A stretch of DNA of 64,000 nt from Roseibium aestuarii (GCF_008477545.1 NZ_VORA01000001.1:1426001-1490000); one strand, 5' to 3'. Numbered from the stretch's first letter, positions 26,724-36,032 are shown. The notes: generated by a model from the letters alone, not told the origin. Numbers and translations: made by a program.

Positions 26724-29570
26724 ATGGCCGGACAGCTGAAGCCTATGGCACGAGACAATGAACATTCCTCGTCTGACGCGCCCAGTTTGCGCCCGGCGGG
26801 GCAAAGTGATGAAACGGCTGCGGCGGAAGATCCGCTGGTCGAGTTGGCGCGCATCGTCAACCGCACCCGGCCGTCAGGGGGAAGCGTGACGAGCGATCGT
26901 GTCGGCACAACGGACTATTTTGCCGGTCTGGATGATTTTCCGGATTTCGGTCAGGACACGCGCGCCGAGCGCCCTCAGGCGGAGACCCGTCCGCAGGCGG
27001 CTCATGGCCGCGCCCACGATCATGCCCATGAACATGACCATGACCACGACACCCAGCGCCGCGAGCCGGTGATGGGGACGCGCCAGGAGCCGTCCTTCGG
27101 CAGCCGGCAGGAGCCTGCATTCGGTGGCTCTGCTGCACCTCAGGCACCGCTGCGTGACGAGGATTACGAGACCCAGGGCTGGGCGCAGGACTGGGCCGAG
27201 GAAAGCCCGGACGAGGTTCAGGCACCGGCTTCCGTTTCCCACGCGCAACATGCCGCCCCCGCCGTGCGGGTCGAGCCCCGCCTGGGCGGCGCCCCGGCCG
27301 TGCAGTCCCCTGCGGATCAGGGCGAGGAGGAGGGCTTCCCCGCGCTCGAGGATGAGCTGATCGGGGCCTTCCGCAGTTCCTTTGACTTCACCCGTCGCCA
27401 GCCCGAGGCCGATGACGACATCGATCTCCAGCCCCGTGCGCCGTTTGCCGGCGGTCCGGCGGATCTCTCCTTCGAACGCGAATTTTCTGCCGACCTGCAG
27501 CTCGATGAAACCCAGGTCGATGACCCTTTGCGTGCCGCGCCGCGTCATGAGCCGCATCTGGATAGTGCCGATGAGGATGATCTCTTCGACGGCGGTGAGG
27601 CGGAGTATGCGCAAGACGACTATGCGCAGGACGCTTACGCGGACGAGGCGCCCGGTGACGGCGAGCTGAGTGACGATATTGAGGACGAGCCGACCTATGC
27701 GGATGCGGTCCAGGCCAGCCGTGAGCCGGTGTCGGATCAGGGTGCAAGGACGGCCGCCGCCGCACCGACCCCGGCGCCCGCGACGGATCTCGATGCGCTC
27801 TTTGCCGAACTCGGTCAGCTGGCCGCGTCTTCCGCGTCGCGCAATTCCGTGCGCAGCGAGGGCTATTTCGCCGAAGTGGGCGGCTTCGTCACCGAGGAAA
27901 CCCCGGCAGCCTCCGACAGTCTGAGCCGTGGCGGCGCGCCCGATGCGGCCGACCTGACGGAGCCTGCATCGTCGGCCGATCGGTCATCGTTCGGGGCTGC
28001 GGCCTACACCGCCGCAAGCCACGGCGCCCAGCCCGCCTCCGGTCGTGGTGCGTCCACTGGCCGACCGCTCGTCTCCGACGATTTTCTCGATGATCCGGCC
28101 TTTGGCGCTGCGTCCCTGACCGATCCGGTCTTCGATACGCCGGCAACCTCACAGCCCGCGCGCGGTGACTATCGCAGCCTCTCCGGCTCCGCGAGCCTCT
28201 CGCAGGACATCGACGATATGGCCTGGCCTGCGGCGGCCAACCGGCTTCCCCAAGGGGATGACGATGAGGAAGCGCCGCCCCCCGAAGGCTATGATCTCGA
28301 CGCGGTTGCTGCCGCCATGCAGGAGAGCGACCCGACCATCGGCCGCTCCGGCGTTCTGCCGCCCCACAGCCATGAGGAAGAAGTGGCCGTTCCCCGCGGG
28401 GCCGCGCGCAATCGCAAGGGCCTGGGCGTCGCCGCTGCCGTTCTCGGCGTGGTCGTTCTCGGCGGGATCGGCTATGCCCTCGTCGGCGGTGGCGACAGCG
28501 TGGTGATCCCCGATGGTCCCGCCCCCGTGATTGCCGGTCTCGAAGGCCCGCTCAAGGTCATGGAACCGGCCAAGGAGGAGGATGATTCCGGCTCCAAGCT
28601 GATCTATGACCGGGTGGATGGCACCTCCGACACGAGCCGCGAGCGGCTGATCCTGCCGGAAAAGACCGAACCCGCAGCCCTGCCACCCGCGCCCGATGAG
28701 GTCGTGACCACCGATCCGCTGGTTCCCGGCGGCCCGAAGAAGGTGCGCACCCTTGTCGTGCGCCCGGATGGCAGCATCGTGTCCGGCGAAGGTGCCGGTC
28801 AGACCCAGGCGCGAGTGATCGACACCAGCCCGGCCGCGGTCAACGGTTCCTCTGCGACGCAGCCTGCGGCCGACGCGTCTCCCGCGACGCCGCTGCCGGA
28901 TGCCGGTGTAACCTCCGCCGAGACTTCCGCTCCCGCGGCCAACGATCCCTTCGCACCGTCCGCCAATGGTCCGGACGCAGGTGCCCAGACGGCCGCGGCT
29001 CCGGATCCCTTTGCGCCTGCTCAGGATGGCACGCAGCCTGATGCGGCGGCGGCAGATCCCTTCGCCTCCACCGCCTCTGCGGAAGATCAGGCCAATGCGC
29101 CCAAGGGCATCCCGCGCACCAAGCCGGGCGTGTCCGAGCGCACCGTGGTCGCTGCCGCCCAACCTGTGGCAACCCAGCCTGTGGCGACCCAGCCGAGTGC
29201 CCCCGTGCGCAGCTCCGGACCTCTGGTTCTGGGCGCTGCTCCGGCCGCGCCCGTCGCGGCGGCTCCGGTCGCCTCGGCGCCGGTCACGGCTGCACCTGTT
29301 GCCAGCGGTGGGTCCATTCCTCCGGGCACCTATGTAGTTCAGGTGACCTCGCGCCAGTCTGAGGAAACCGCGCGCACTTCCTATCAGGATCTGCAGCGTC
29401 GCTTCCCCTCGGTACTTGGCAGCCGTCGGGCGGTCATCGTCCGCGCCGACATCGAGGGCAAGGGCACCTTCTACCGGGCCCGCATTCCGGCCGGCTCCAA
29501 GGCCGAGGCGATTTCGCTCTGCGAGAGCCTCAAGGCCGCTGGCGGCGACTGCTTCGTCCGTCAGGACTGA
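26724..29570 (+). CDS. Large single-pass SPOR-domain protein
   Basis: 948 residues. Residues 1-560 are a predicted disordered, acidic, Ala/Asp/Glu-rich cytoplasmic region that includes a histidine-rich run near 92-110 (HGRAHDHAHEHDHDHDTQ). One transmembrane helix lies at about 565-585 (GVAAAVLGVVVLGGIGYAL). A Pro/Ala-rich periplasmic linker follows, and the SPOR domain at about 867-948 begins GTYVVQVTSRQSEETA, which in known cases binds denuded septal peptidoglycan. Orthologues are found in this same position between argS and nagZ in many Hyphomicrobiales. An internal ATG at 26745 (MARDNEHSS) could be the true start. A role in division or envelope maintenance is inferred from the domain only. 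Confidence 0.88.
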   Translation: MAGQLKPMARDNEHSSSDAPSLRPAGQSDETAAAEDPLVELARIVNRTRPSGGSVTSDRVGTTDYFAGLDDFPDFGQDTRAERPQAETRPQAAHGRAHDHAHEHDHDHDTQRREPVMGTRQEPSFGSRQEPAFGGSAAPQAPLRDEDYETQGWAQDWAEESPDEVQAPASVSHAQHAAPAVRVEPRLGGAPAVQSPADQGEEEGFPALEDELIGAFRSSFDFTRRQPEADDDIDLQPRAPFAGGPADLSFEREFSADLQLDETQVDDPLRAAPRHEPHLDSADEDDLFDGGEAEYAQDDYAQDAYADEAPGDGELSDDIEDEPTYADAVQASREPVSDQGARTAAAAPTPAPATDLDALFAELGQLAASSASRNSVRSEGYFAEVGGFVTEETPAASDSLSRGGAPDAADLTEPASSADRSSFGAAAYTAASHGAQPASGRGASTGRPLVSDDFLDDPAFGAASLTDPVFDTPATSQPARGDYRSLSGSASLSQDIDDMAWPAAANRLPQGDDDEEAPPPEGYDLDAVAAAMQESDPTIGRSGVLPPHSHEEEVAVPRGAARNRKGLGVAAAVLGVVVLGGIGYALVGGGDSVVIPDGPAPVIAGLEGPLKVMEPAKEEDDSGSKLIYDRVDGTSDTSRERLILPEKTEPAALPPAPDEVVTTDPLVPGGPKKVRTLVVRPDGSIVSGEGAGQTQARVIDTSPAAVNGSSATQPAADASPATPLPDAGVTSAETSAPAANDPFAPSANGPDAGAQTAAAPDPFAPAQDGTQPDAAAADPFASTASAEDQANAPKGIPRTKPGVSERTVVAAAQPVATQPVATQPSAPVRSSGPLVLGAAPAAPVAAAPVASAPVTAAPVASGGSIPPGTYVVQVTSRQSEETARTSYQDLQRRFPSVLGSRRAVIVRADIEGKGTFYRARIPAGSKAEAISLCESLKAAGGDCFVRQD

Positions 29571-29600
29571 TGCTCTCGAGGGCAGCTCTCAGCAACACGA

Positions 29601-29630
29601 AAAAACCCGGCCGACTGGCCGGGTTTTTTG
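29601..29630. terminator. Intrinsic terminator after the SPOR gene (first of two identical copies)
   Basis: AAAAACCCGGCC/GGCCGGGTTTTT around gact, with an A-run on one side and T-run on the other. It is part of a 37-base sequence (29604-29640) repeated exactly at 29967-30003. Confidence 0.85.
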
Positions 29631-29966
29631 TTGGCAGGCGGCAAACCTCACTGTCGTCATCAACCCTGTTTTTCGGCCTTCACCAGGGCCCTCCACCTTA
29701 GGGATCGTCATGTCATGGCTTGACGACGGAGAGGGCCTATCGAAGCATCGCGCTTCTCTCCGCGCCGTCCCGGCCCTGAGCCGGGACCAACCCTTCTCCC
29801 GAAGATCCATGTGAGCGTTGCTTGCGAGGTCCCGGATCTCCGCTTGCGCTGCATCCGGGACGGCAGAGAGGTGGGTGCGGAAGCGTTCTTTGGCTCTCCG
29901 ATCCCGGGTCGCGCTATCGCTTGCCCGGGATGACGCGCTGTGGGATCGCCCTTTGTGGGCAGCCTG

Positions 29967-30003
29967 AACCCGGCCGACTGGCCGGGTTTTTTGTTGGCAG
30001 GCG
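29967..30003. repeat. Second exact copy of the 37-base terminator segment
   Basis: Identical to 29604-29640 including the non-structural ttgttggcaggcg tail. In this copy the T-run faces the plus strand although no plus-strand gene precedes it; the minus-strand esterase gene ends 16 bases away without a T-run of its own. The identity beyond the stem indicates duplication rather than convergence. Confidence 0.8.
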
Positions 30004-30018
30004 ATGCGCCTTGTGGGC

Positions 30019-31095
30019 TCAGCAGAGGGCCTTCGCCAGGAAGGGCAGGCTGCGGTCCATCCGGTAGTCGATGGAGGAGTGGTTGTCGTCGAATTCCTCG
30101 TAGGTGTGGGTGACGCCGGCGGCCGTCAGCTTGGCCGAGAGCCGGCGGGCCCCGTAGAGCAGATTGTACTGGTCCACCGTGCCGCAATCGATCCACAGCC
30201 CCTTGAGGCTCTTGAGGGCGCTCAGGTGACCGGCGTCATCGGTCATGCGCACCGGATCCCAGGCCAGCCAGTTGGCCCAGCGGTCGGGGAGGATCTCGCA
30301 GGTCTGGCGGTCCACCGGCAGCCGGACGCCGCAGAAGGCTTTCGGGTCCGGATCATAGGTCGCGGCCATGGCGAAGGTCATCAGGTCGTGGAAGGCGCCG
30401 CCGGGATATTTCGGACCGCGCTCGAACTCCGTGATGAAGCTTTCGATGGAGCCCTTGCGCTCCATGGCCCGGAGCGCGCTCGGCATTTCCGGCAGGTAGC
30501 AGAGTTCGAAGGCCATGTCGCCGGAATGGCAGGCGGCCGCCGACCAGACCCGGGCATGCTGCATGGCGTGGACGATGGAGCCATAGCCCCCCGACGACTT
30601 GCCGAAGAGCCCGCGTCTGCCCGGTCCGCCGCAGCCGAAGCGCCCCTCGACCGCCGCCAGCATGTCCGTGGTCAGGAAGGTCGCCCAGCCGCCCATGGCA
30701 GCGCTGTCGATATACTGGTTGCCGCCCAGCCGGGTGAAACAGTCCGGGAAGGCCACCACCACCGGCGGCATCTCGCCATCGGCAATCAGCCGGTCGAGCC
30801 GCTCGGGAACATTTTCCCCGAAGTTCTTCCAGCTCGTGTGGGCTGGGCCGCCGGAGGTGAAGCCGACCAGATCCACCAGCAGCGGCAGGCCCTCGCCGGT
30901 GTGGCCGTGGGGGACATAGACCACGACTGTACGGGTGCTGGGATCGCCAAGCAGATTGGATGCCAGGGCTTCGGAGGTGACCTTCAGTCGGTGCAGGGTG
31001 CCTTCCGGCAAATCGGGACGCGCGTGCAAGGAGGGGGCTCCGCATCTGGGGGTGAATGACACCCCATCAATGACCGGGGCGGCCGGGGGATGCAA
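30019..31095 (-). CDS. Putative esterase of the alpha/beta hydrolase fold
   Basis: 358 residues, esterase D/antigen 85-like layout. Nucleophile serine in GKSSGGYGS (GxSxG, about residue 170), candidate acid in DCGTVDQYNL and histidine in FDDNHSSIDYR near the C-terminus. VVVYVPHGHTGEGLPLLV marks the first strands. No clear signal peptide. The N-terminal 30 residues are poorly conserved in character and the ATG at 31095 lacks a good ribosome site, so the start is uncertain. It is transcribed against the surrounding operon-like block, dividing the SPOR gene from nagZ. The substrate is unknown. Confidence 0.8.
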   Translation of the reverse strand: MHPPAAPVIDGVSFTPRCGAPSLHARPDLPEGTLHRLKVTSEALASNLLGDPSTRTVVVYVPHGHTGEGLPLLVDLVGFTSGGPAHTSWKNFGENVPERLDRLIADGEMPPVVVAFPDCFTRLGGNQYIDSAAMGGWATFLTTDMLAAVEGRFGCGGPGRRGLFGKSSGGYGSIVHAMQHARVWSAAACHSGDMAFELCYLPEMPSALRAMERKGSIESFITEFERGPKYPGGAFHDLMTFAMAATYDPDPKAFCGVRLPVDRQTCEILPDRWANWLAWDPVRMTDDAGHLSALKSLKGLWIDCGTVDQYNLLYGARRLSAKLTAAGVTHTYEEFDDNHSSIDYRMDRSLPFLAKALC

Positions 31096-31268
31096 GGCGG
31101 GCAGGGCATTTCACTTGAGGCTTGGTGGCCGGGAACCTCCCCGCAGACGCCGCGCTCAGGCGCTGCGCTGGGGCTTTCATCGCCGCAGCTGGGGGCAGGG
31201 GCGCGGGCGCGGGACGTCTCTCCCATGGCACCGGACTTCTTGACCGGATTCCATGCGCCGGATATGCG

Positions 31269-32288
31269 ATGAACATGATCAAGGCCTTTATCAGCGGATG
31301 TGCCGGCGAGGCGCTGACCGCAGACGAGATTTCCTTCTTTGCCGAGCACCAGCCCTGGGGGCTGATCCTGTTCCGTCGCAACTGCGCGAGCCCGGATCAG
31401 GTGCGCGCGCTGGTGAGCGCCTTCCGCGAGGCGGTCGGGCGTGCAGACGCGCCTGTCCTGATCGATCAGGAAGGGGGCAGGGTGCAGCGGTTGCGTCCAC
31501 CCCACTGGCCGTCCTTCCCGCCGCAGAAGCGCTTCGGCGATCTCTACCGGGTCGATCCGGGCCGGGGGCGCGAGGCCGCATGGCTCGGCGCCCGCCTCAT
31601 TGCCCATGAGCTGCGCGAGCTTGGCATCACGGTCGATTGCCTGCCGCTGCTGGATGTGGTCTGCGAGACCACCGTCGACGCGATCGGCGACCGGGCCTAT
31701 GGCAGCGATCCGGCGGCCGTGGCGGTGCTTGGCCGGGAGACTGCCGAGGGTCTGCTGGCCGGGGGCGTGCTGCCGGTGCTCAAGCATCTGCCCGGTCACG
31801 GGCGGGCCACCGTCGACAGCCATCTGGAATTGCCCGTGGTCGATGCGTCCATGGACGATCTTGTCGCGTGCGATTTTGCGCCCTTCGTGGCGCTGAGCGG
31901 ATATCCGCTCGCCATGACGGCGCATATCCGCTTCCCGGAGATCGATCCGGTGGCGCCCGCGACCCAGAGCGCGCTCGTCATCGACACGATCATCCGCGGC
32001 CGCTTCGGTTTCCAGGGCTGCCTGATGAGCGACGACATCTCCATGAAGGCGCTTGGTGGGGATATCCGCGAACGCAGCGCCCTGACCTTTGCGGCCGGGT
32101 GCGATCTTGTGCTTCACTGCAATGGCGAGATCGAGGACATGCGGGCGCTGGCCGAGGTCGCGCCCTTGCTCACCGGTTCGTCGGCCCGGCGCTGCCGCGA
32201 GGCGCTGGCCTTCGTGGATCCCCGGCGCGGTGAAGACTTCGACATCGAGGCTGCCCGGGCGCGGTTCCGCGTGCTGGTGGACGAATAG
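31269..32288 (+). CDS. nagZ: Beta-N-acetylhexosaminidase NagZ (glycoside hydrolase family 3)
   Basis: 339 residues. Family 3 motif LKHLPGHGRATVDSHLE (about 170-186) provides the catalytic His/Asp dyad residues of NagZ; LIDQEGGRVQRL and LMSDDISMKAL (with the nucleophile aspartate) are further hallmarks. The enzyme removes GlcNAc from anhydromuropeptides in cytoplasmic peptidoglycan recycling. A start codon at 31269 (MNMIKAFISGCAG) or 31275 fits the family; the 50 upstream in-frame residues do not. It is followed 43 bases later by scpA, as in most Hyphomicrobiales. Confidence 0.95.
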   Translation: MNMIKAFISGCAGEALTADEISFFAEHQPWGLILFRRNCASPDQVRALVSAFREAVGRADAPVLIDQEGGRVQRLRPPHWPSFPPQKRFGDLYRVDPGRGREAAWLGARLIAHELRELGITVDCLPLLDVVCETTVDAIGDRAYGSDPAAVAVLGRETAEGLLAGGVLPVLKHLPGHGRATVDSHLELPVVDASMDDLVACDFAPFVALSGYPLAMTAHIRFPEIDPVAPATQSALVIDTIIRGRFGFQGCLMSDDISMKALGGDIRERSALTFAAGCDLVLHCNGEIEDMRALAEVAPLLTGSSARRCREALAFVDPRRGEDFDIEAARARFRVLVDE

Positions 32289-32331
32289 GGGACGGACGCC
32301 GGGACCGGCGTCGACCTTCAAGGGACAGGGC

Positions 32332-33129
32332 ATGGCACGAGGGGATGAGCACGATCTGCTCAGCGCGGCCTTTCAGGAGGACCGCGCCACGAGCGATCCC
32401 CAGCTTCTGGTCGATGTGGATGGCTTCGAAGGCCCGCTCGACCTGCTGCTGGCGCTTGCCCGCAGCCAGAAGGTGGATCTCGCCCGCATTTCGATCCTGG
32501 CCCTCGTCGAACAGTATCTCTCCTTCGTGGCCGAGGCCCGGCGCATGCGTCTGGAACTGGCGGCCGACTATCTGGTCATGGCCGCCTGGCTAGCCTATCT
32601 GAAGTCGCGCCTGCTTCTGCCCGAGCAGAAGGGCGAGGACGAACCGACGGGGGAAGAGCTGGCCGCAGCACTCGCCTTCCGGCTGCGCCGCCTGGAGGCC
32701 ATGCGGCTTGCCGCCGAACGGCTCTATGAGGGCTGCCTGCTCAACCGGGACGTCTTTGCCCGCGGAGCGCCTGAAAACACCTCGGTGGAACAGAAGAGCA
32801 TCTGGTCCGCCTCGATCTACGAACTGCTGTCGAGCTATGCGACCCAGCGCCAGCGCCGCTCGGTTACCACGGTCCGGGTGCTGCGCCGCAACGTCTGGTC
32901 GCTCGCCGAAGCGCGCGAGATCCTCTCCCGCCTCATCGGCCGCATCGCCGAATGGGCCCCCATCAACAGCTTTCTGCAGGACTATCTCTATGACGACGAG
33001 GATCGCGCCACCGTGATTGCCAGCACCTTCTCCGCCAGCCTCGAGATGGTGCGCGAGGGACAGATCGAGCTGCGTCAGGCCGAACCCTTCGCCCCGGTCT
33101 ATATTCGCTCGCGGCCTGCAGGAGCCTGA
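32332..33129 (+). CDS. scpA: Segregation and condensation protein A
   Basis: 265 residues. Kleisin subunit of the SMC-ScpAB complex that compacts and segregates chromosomes. The N-terminal DVDGFEGPLDLLLALARSQKVDL is the ScpA signature (in parts: VDGFEGPLDLLLALAR), followed by ISILALVEQY and LVMAAWLAYLKSRLLLP. The C-terminal winged helix includes SFSASLEMVREGQIELRQ-type sequence. Start at ATG 32332 after AAGGGACAGGGC. scpB starts five bases after its stop. Confidence 0.94.
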   Translation: MARGDEHDLLSAAFQEDRATSDPQLLVDVDGFEGPLDLLLALARSQKVDLARISILALVEQYLSFVAEARRMRLELAADYLVMAAWLAYLKSRLLLPEQKGEDEPTGEELAAALAFRLRRLEAMRLAAERLYEGCLLNRDVFARGAPENTSVEQKSIWSASIYELLSSYATQRQRRSVTTVRVLRRNVWSLAEAREILSRLIGRIAEWAPINSFLQDYLYDDEDRATVIASTFSASLEMVREGQIELRQAEPFAPVYIRSRPAGA

Positions 33130-33134
33130 CGCCC

Positions 33135-33887
33135 ATGAGCACGATCACCAAGGACCCGAGCACGGACCTGGCCGAAGACACCACGGGCGACCTGCTGAAC
33201 GCGCTCGAACGCGAGCCCGCAGCCACCGCGCCCGACCTCGACCTCCTGCGCATGGCCGAGGCGCTGCTCTTTGCCTCCGCCGATCCCCTGTCGACCGACG
33301 AGCTGGCTGAGCGGTTGCCTGCCCGGGCCGACGTGCCCGCACTTCTCGCCGAGTTGCAGCGTTTCTACCGGACGCGGGGCGTCAATCTTGTGCGCGTGGC
33401 GGGGAAATGGGCCTTCCGTACGGCCGAGGATCTGAAATTCCTCATGCACCGCAACCGGGAGGAACAGCGCAAGCTCTCCCGTGCCGCGCTTGAGACCCTC
33501 GCCATCATCGCCTATCACCAGCCGGTGACCCGGGCCGAGATCGAGGAGATCCGCGGTGTATCCACCTCCAAGGGCACGCTCGACGTGCTGCTGGAGACCG
33601 GATGGGTGCGCATGCGCGGCCGCCGCAGGACGCCGGGACGTCCCGTGACCTATGGCACGACCAGCGGCTTCCTCGATCAGTTCGGCCTGGACAATGTTCG
33701 CGATCTGCCCGGTCTCGAGGAACTGAAAGGGGCCGGACTGCTCGACAGTGCCATCCCGGCGAACTTCCTCGTGCCGATGCCCAATGATTCTGCCGACCTT
33801 GCCGAAGACGAGGATCCCCTGGAAGAAGGACTGCTCTTCGATGCCGCCGAACTGGCGGGACCGGAGGAGGCGGATCCGGAGGAATGA
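33135..33887 (+). CDS. scpB: Segregation and condensation protein B
   Basis: 250 residues. ScpB winged-helix protein: LLRMAEALLFASADPLS, RGVNLVRVAGKWAFRT, LSRAALETLAIIAYHQPVTRAEIEEIRGV (in parts) and TTSGFLDQFGLDNVRDLPGLEEL are typical. The C-terminal 40 residues are acidic and low-complexity. It forms a dimer that binds ScpA. The stop codon overlaps the start of the ABC ATPase gene by four bases (ATGA). Confidence 0.95.
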   Translation: MSTITKDPSTDLAEDTTGDLLNALEREPAATAPDLDLLRMAEALLFASADPLSTDELAERLPARADVPALLAELQRFYRTRGVNLVRVAGKWAFRTAEDLKFLMHRNREEQRKLSRAALETLAIIAYHQPVTRAEIEEIRGVSTSKGTLDVLLETGWVRMRGRRRTPGRPVTYGTTSGFLDQFGLDNVRDLPGLEELKGAGLLDSAIPANFLVPMPNDSADLAEDEDPLEEGLLFDAAELAGPEEADPEE

Positions 33888-35038
33888 AAGCTTTGACCCC
33901 AGACACCACCGCGTCCGCTGCCCTCCAGGAAACCGGAACCGGTCTCGAACTGCGCAACATCACCCATGCCTATGGGCCGGTGACCTCTCTCGACGATGTG
34001 TCCCTGTCGGTGGCGCCCGGTGAGGTCCTGTGCCTGCTCGGCCATTCCGGCTGCGGCAAGACCACGCTCATGCGGGTCGCCGCCGGCGTCGAGTGCCAGA
34101 CCTCCGGCGAGGTGCGCATCAATGGCCGCATCGTGGCCGGGGAGGGGGGCTTCGTGCCGCCGGAAAAGCGCGGGGTCGGGTTGATGTTCCAGGACTATGC
34201 CCTGTTCCCGCACATGACCATCCTGAAGAACGTGCTCTTCGGCCTGAAGCATCTGGGCCGGGCCGAGGCCCGCGAACAGGCGTGCGCCGCCCTTGCGCGG
34301 GTCGGGCTGCTCGACCACGCCGAGGACTATCCCCATGCCCTGTCCGGTGGCGAGCAGCAGCGTGTGGCGCTTGCCCGCGCCCTGGCGCCCCGGCCGGGCA
34401 TCCTGCTGATGGATGAGCCCTTCTCTGGCCTCGACAAGCGCCTGCGCGACAAGGTGCGCGAGGAAACCCTCGCCATCCTGCGGGAAAGCCGTGCCTCCTG
34501 CATCGTGGTCACCCACGATCCGGAAGAGGCCATGCGCATGGGCGATCGCATCGCCCTCATGCGCAAGGGCCGTCTGGTGCAGGTGGGAGCGCCGCGTGAC
34601 TTCTTCGAGAACCCGGCCGATCTGGCGGCCGCCCGCTTCTTCTCGGAGCTCAACGAGCTGCCGGGAACGGTGGTGGAGGGGGGCGTCGACACGCCCATCG
34701 GCCTGTTTCGCCGTGACATCTACTTCGGCAGCACGCTGGAGGGGCTCGGTCTGGGCGCGCCGGTGCGGGTCGTGATCCGGCCCTCCGGTCTCATGCTCGG
34801 GCGCAAGTCCGGTCAGGACCGCTTCATGGAGATCACTCGCGAGATCGGGCAGAACCTCGGGCAGGCCACGGTGATGGCCACCCGATTCGTCGGCGAGATG
34901 GATATCCTGACCCTGGCGGTCGAGGGATATGACCATCCCTTCCACGCCCGACTGGCGCCCGGATTGGGCTTCCGCTCCACCGAAACCGTCAGCCTGCGGC
35001 CACTTCCTCGTGAAACCCTCGTTTTTCCAGAGGTTTGA
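33884..35038 (+). CDS. Orphan ABC transporter ATP-binding protein (FbpC/PotA-like)
   Basis: 384 residues. Complete nucleotide-binding domain: Walker A GHSGCGKTT, Q-loop FQDYALFPHM, signature LSGGEQQR, Walker B ILLMDEPFSGLD and H-loop VTHD. The C-terminal 140 residues form a TOBE-like regulatory region, as in importers of iron(III), sulfate or polyamines. No permease or binding protein gene is adjacent; instead the gene is coupled by an ATGA overlap to scpB and precedes tatA. The partner transporter must be elsewhere, or the protein has another role. MGDRIALMRKGRLVQVG and the FfpP-type Fe motif are consistent with FbpC-like import ATPases, but substrate assignment is weak. Confidence 0.88.
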   Translation: MKALTPDTTASAALQETGTGLELRNITHAYGPVTSLDDVSLSVAPGEVLCLLGHSGCGKTTLMRVAAGVECQTSGEVRINGRIVAGEGGFVPPEKRGVGLMFQDYALFPHMTILKNVLFGLKHLGRAEAREQACAALARVGLLDHAEDYPHALSGGEQQRVALARALAPRPGILLMDEPFSGLDKRLRDKVREETLAILRESRASCIVVTHDPEEAMRMGDRIALMRKGRLVQVGAPRDFFENPADLAAARFFSELNELPGTVVEGGVDTPIGLFRRDIYFGSTLEGLGLGAPVRVVIRPSGLMLGRKSGQDRFMEITREIGQNLGQATVMATRFVGEMDILTLAVEGYDHPFHARLAPGLGFRSTETVSLRPLPRETLVFPEV

Positions 35039-35163
35039 CCTATATGAAGGACGGTCCTCATCAATCGGTCGCATTGACGGCCCTTTAAGTTGCGGCCCCT
35101 TGGTCTTTTTTGTAATAGTGCCAAAAAGGCCGTTGAAGGCCGCCTGAGCGGGAGTTTGGCGTA

Positions 35164-35385
35164 ATGGGAATTAGTGTTTGGCAGATCCTGATCATCGCTG
35201 TGGTGGTCGTCCTGCTGTTCGGTCGTGGCAAGATCTCCGATCTGATGGGTGACGTTGCCAAGGGCATCAAGAGCTTCAAGAAGGGCATGGCGGAAGACGA
35301 TACGCCGGCTCCGAAGACCATCAACCATCAGACCTCCGAGACCGTTTCTGCCGAGAAGGCGGAAGACCAGTCCAAGGTCGGCTGA
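35164..35385 (+). CDS. tatA: Twin-arginine translocase subunit TatA
   Basis: 73 residues: N-terminal transmembrane helix ([18 protein letters not shown]), the FGRGK hinge, an amphipathic helix ([19 protein letters not shown]) and a charged tail. It forms the protein-conducting element of the Tat pathway for folded proteins. It starts the tatABC group and is 125 bases downstream of the ABC ATPase gene, which leaves room for its own promoter. Confidence 0.96.
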   Translation: MGISVWQILIIAVVVVLLFGRGKISDLMGDVAKGIKSFKKGMAEDDTPAPKTINHQTSETVSAEKAEDQSKVG

Positions 35386-35564
35386 GATCTGCCGGATCCG
35401 CCCCCGTCGTGGGCGCTGCGGATCCGAGCGAACCCCTCTTCGGTGCAACCCGTCGCGCCGGCCCGCAAGGTGCCGCCTGACGGGGCCGGAGGGGAATGGA
35501 TGGGGATGGCGGCAGACCGGTCGAATGGTTCTGCGCGCGCGTTTTGAGCAGTCTGGATCCCTAG

Positions 35565-36032
35565 ATGTTCGATATCGGTTGGACCGAAATCCTGGTGATC
35601 GTCTGCGTGATGATCATCGTCGTCGGCCCCAAGGACCTGCCGCGCATGCTGCGCACCATCGGCCAGACCATCGGCAAGGTGCGGCGCATGTCGCGCGAAT
35701 TCCAGTCCACCTTCAATGACGCGATTCGCGAAGCCGAGAAGCAGGCCGACATCGCCGACATGAAGAAGCAGGTGGAAGCCGTCGGCAACTTCAACCCTCT
35801 CGGTGATCTGAAGAAGTCCATCGAGGAGGACAAGGCAAAGACGGCGGTCGGCGACAAGGTGGCAGCTGCAACCACGCCCGCGCCTGCCGCTCCGGCCATT
35901 CCGCCCGCACCCGAGGCATCCGCCGCAACGCCGGTGGCGACGGAGGCGAGCGCCGTCTCGGTCGAGGCGCCCGCTGCTGCCCCCGTCGCGCCGGCGGCTC
36001 CCGTTCCCGCAGCAGAAGACACCAAGGCATGA
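35565..36032 (+). CDS. tatB: Twin-arginine translocase subunit TatB
   Basis: 155 residues. MFDIGWTEILVIVCVMIIVVGPKDLPRMLR (in parts: FDIGWTEILVIVCVMI, VGPKDLPRML) is the TatB membrane helix and glycine-proline hinge; a long amphipathic helix follows, and the last 60 residues are Ala/Pro-rich. Forms the receptor complex with TatC. A gap of 179 bases separates it from tatA, and its end overlaps tatC by four bases (ATGA). Confidence 0.95.
   Translation: MFDIGWTEILVIVCVMIIVVGPKDLPRMLRTIGQTIGKVRRMSREFQSTFNDAIREAEKQADIADMKKQVEAVGNFNPLGDLKKSIEEDKAKTAVGDKVAAATTPAPAAPAIPPAPEASAATPVATEASAVSVEAPAAAPVAPAAPVPAAEDTKA

Larger units (their letters stand above)
29571..30018. other. 448-base gap framed by two identical terminators and filled with palindromes
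   Basis: It contains stems GTCCCGGC/GCCGGGAC (29765-29785), GTCCCGGAT/ATCCGGGAC (29829-29861) and a GATCCCGGG...CCCGGGATGAC hairpin (about 29901-29936), i.e. repeat-element debris. No coding capacity is supported. Confidence 0.65.
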
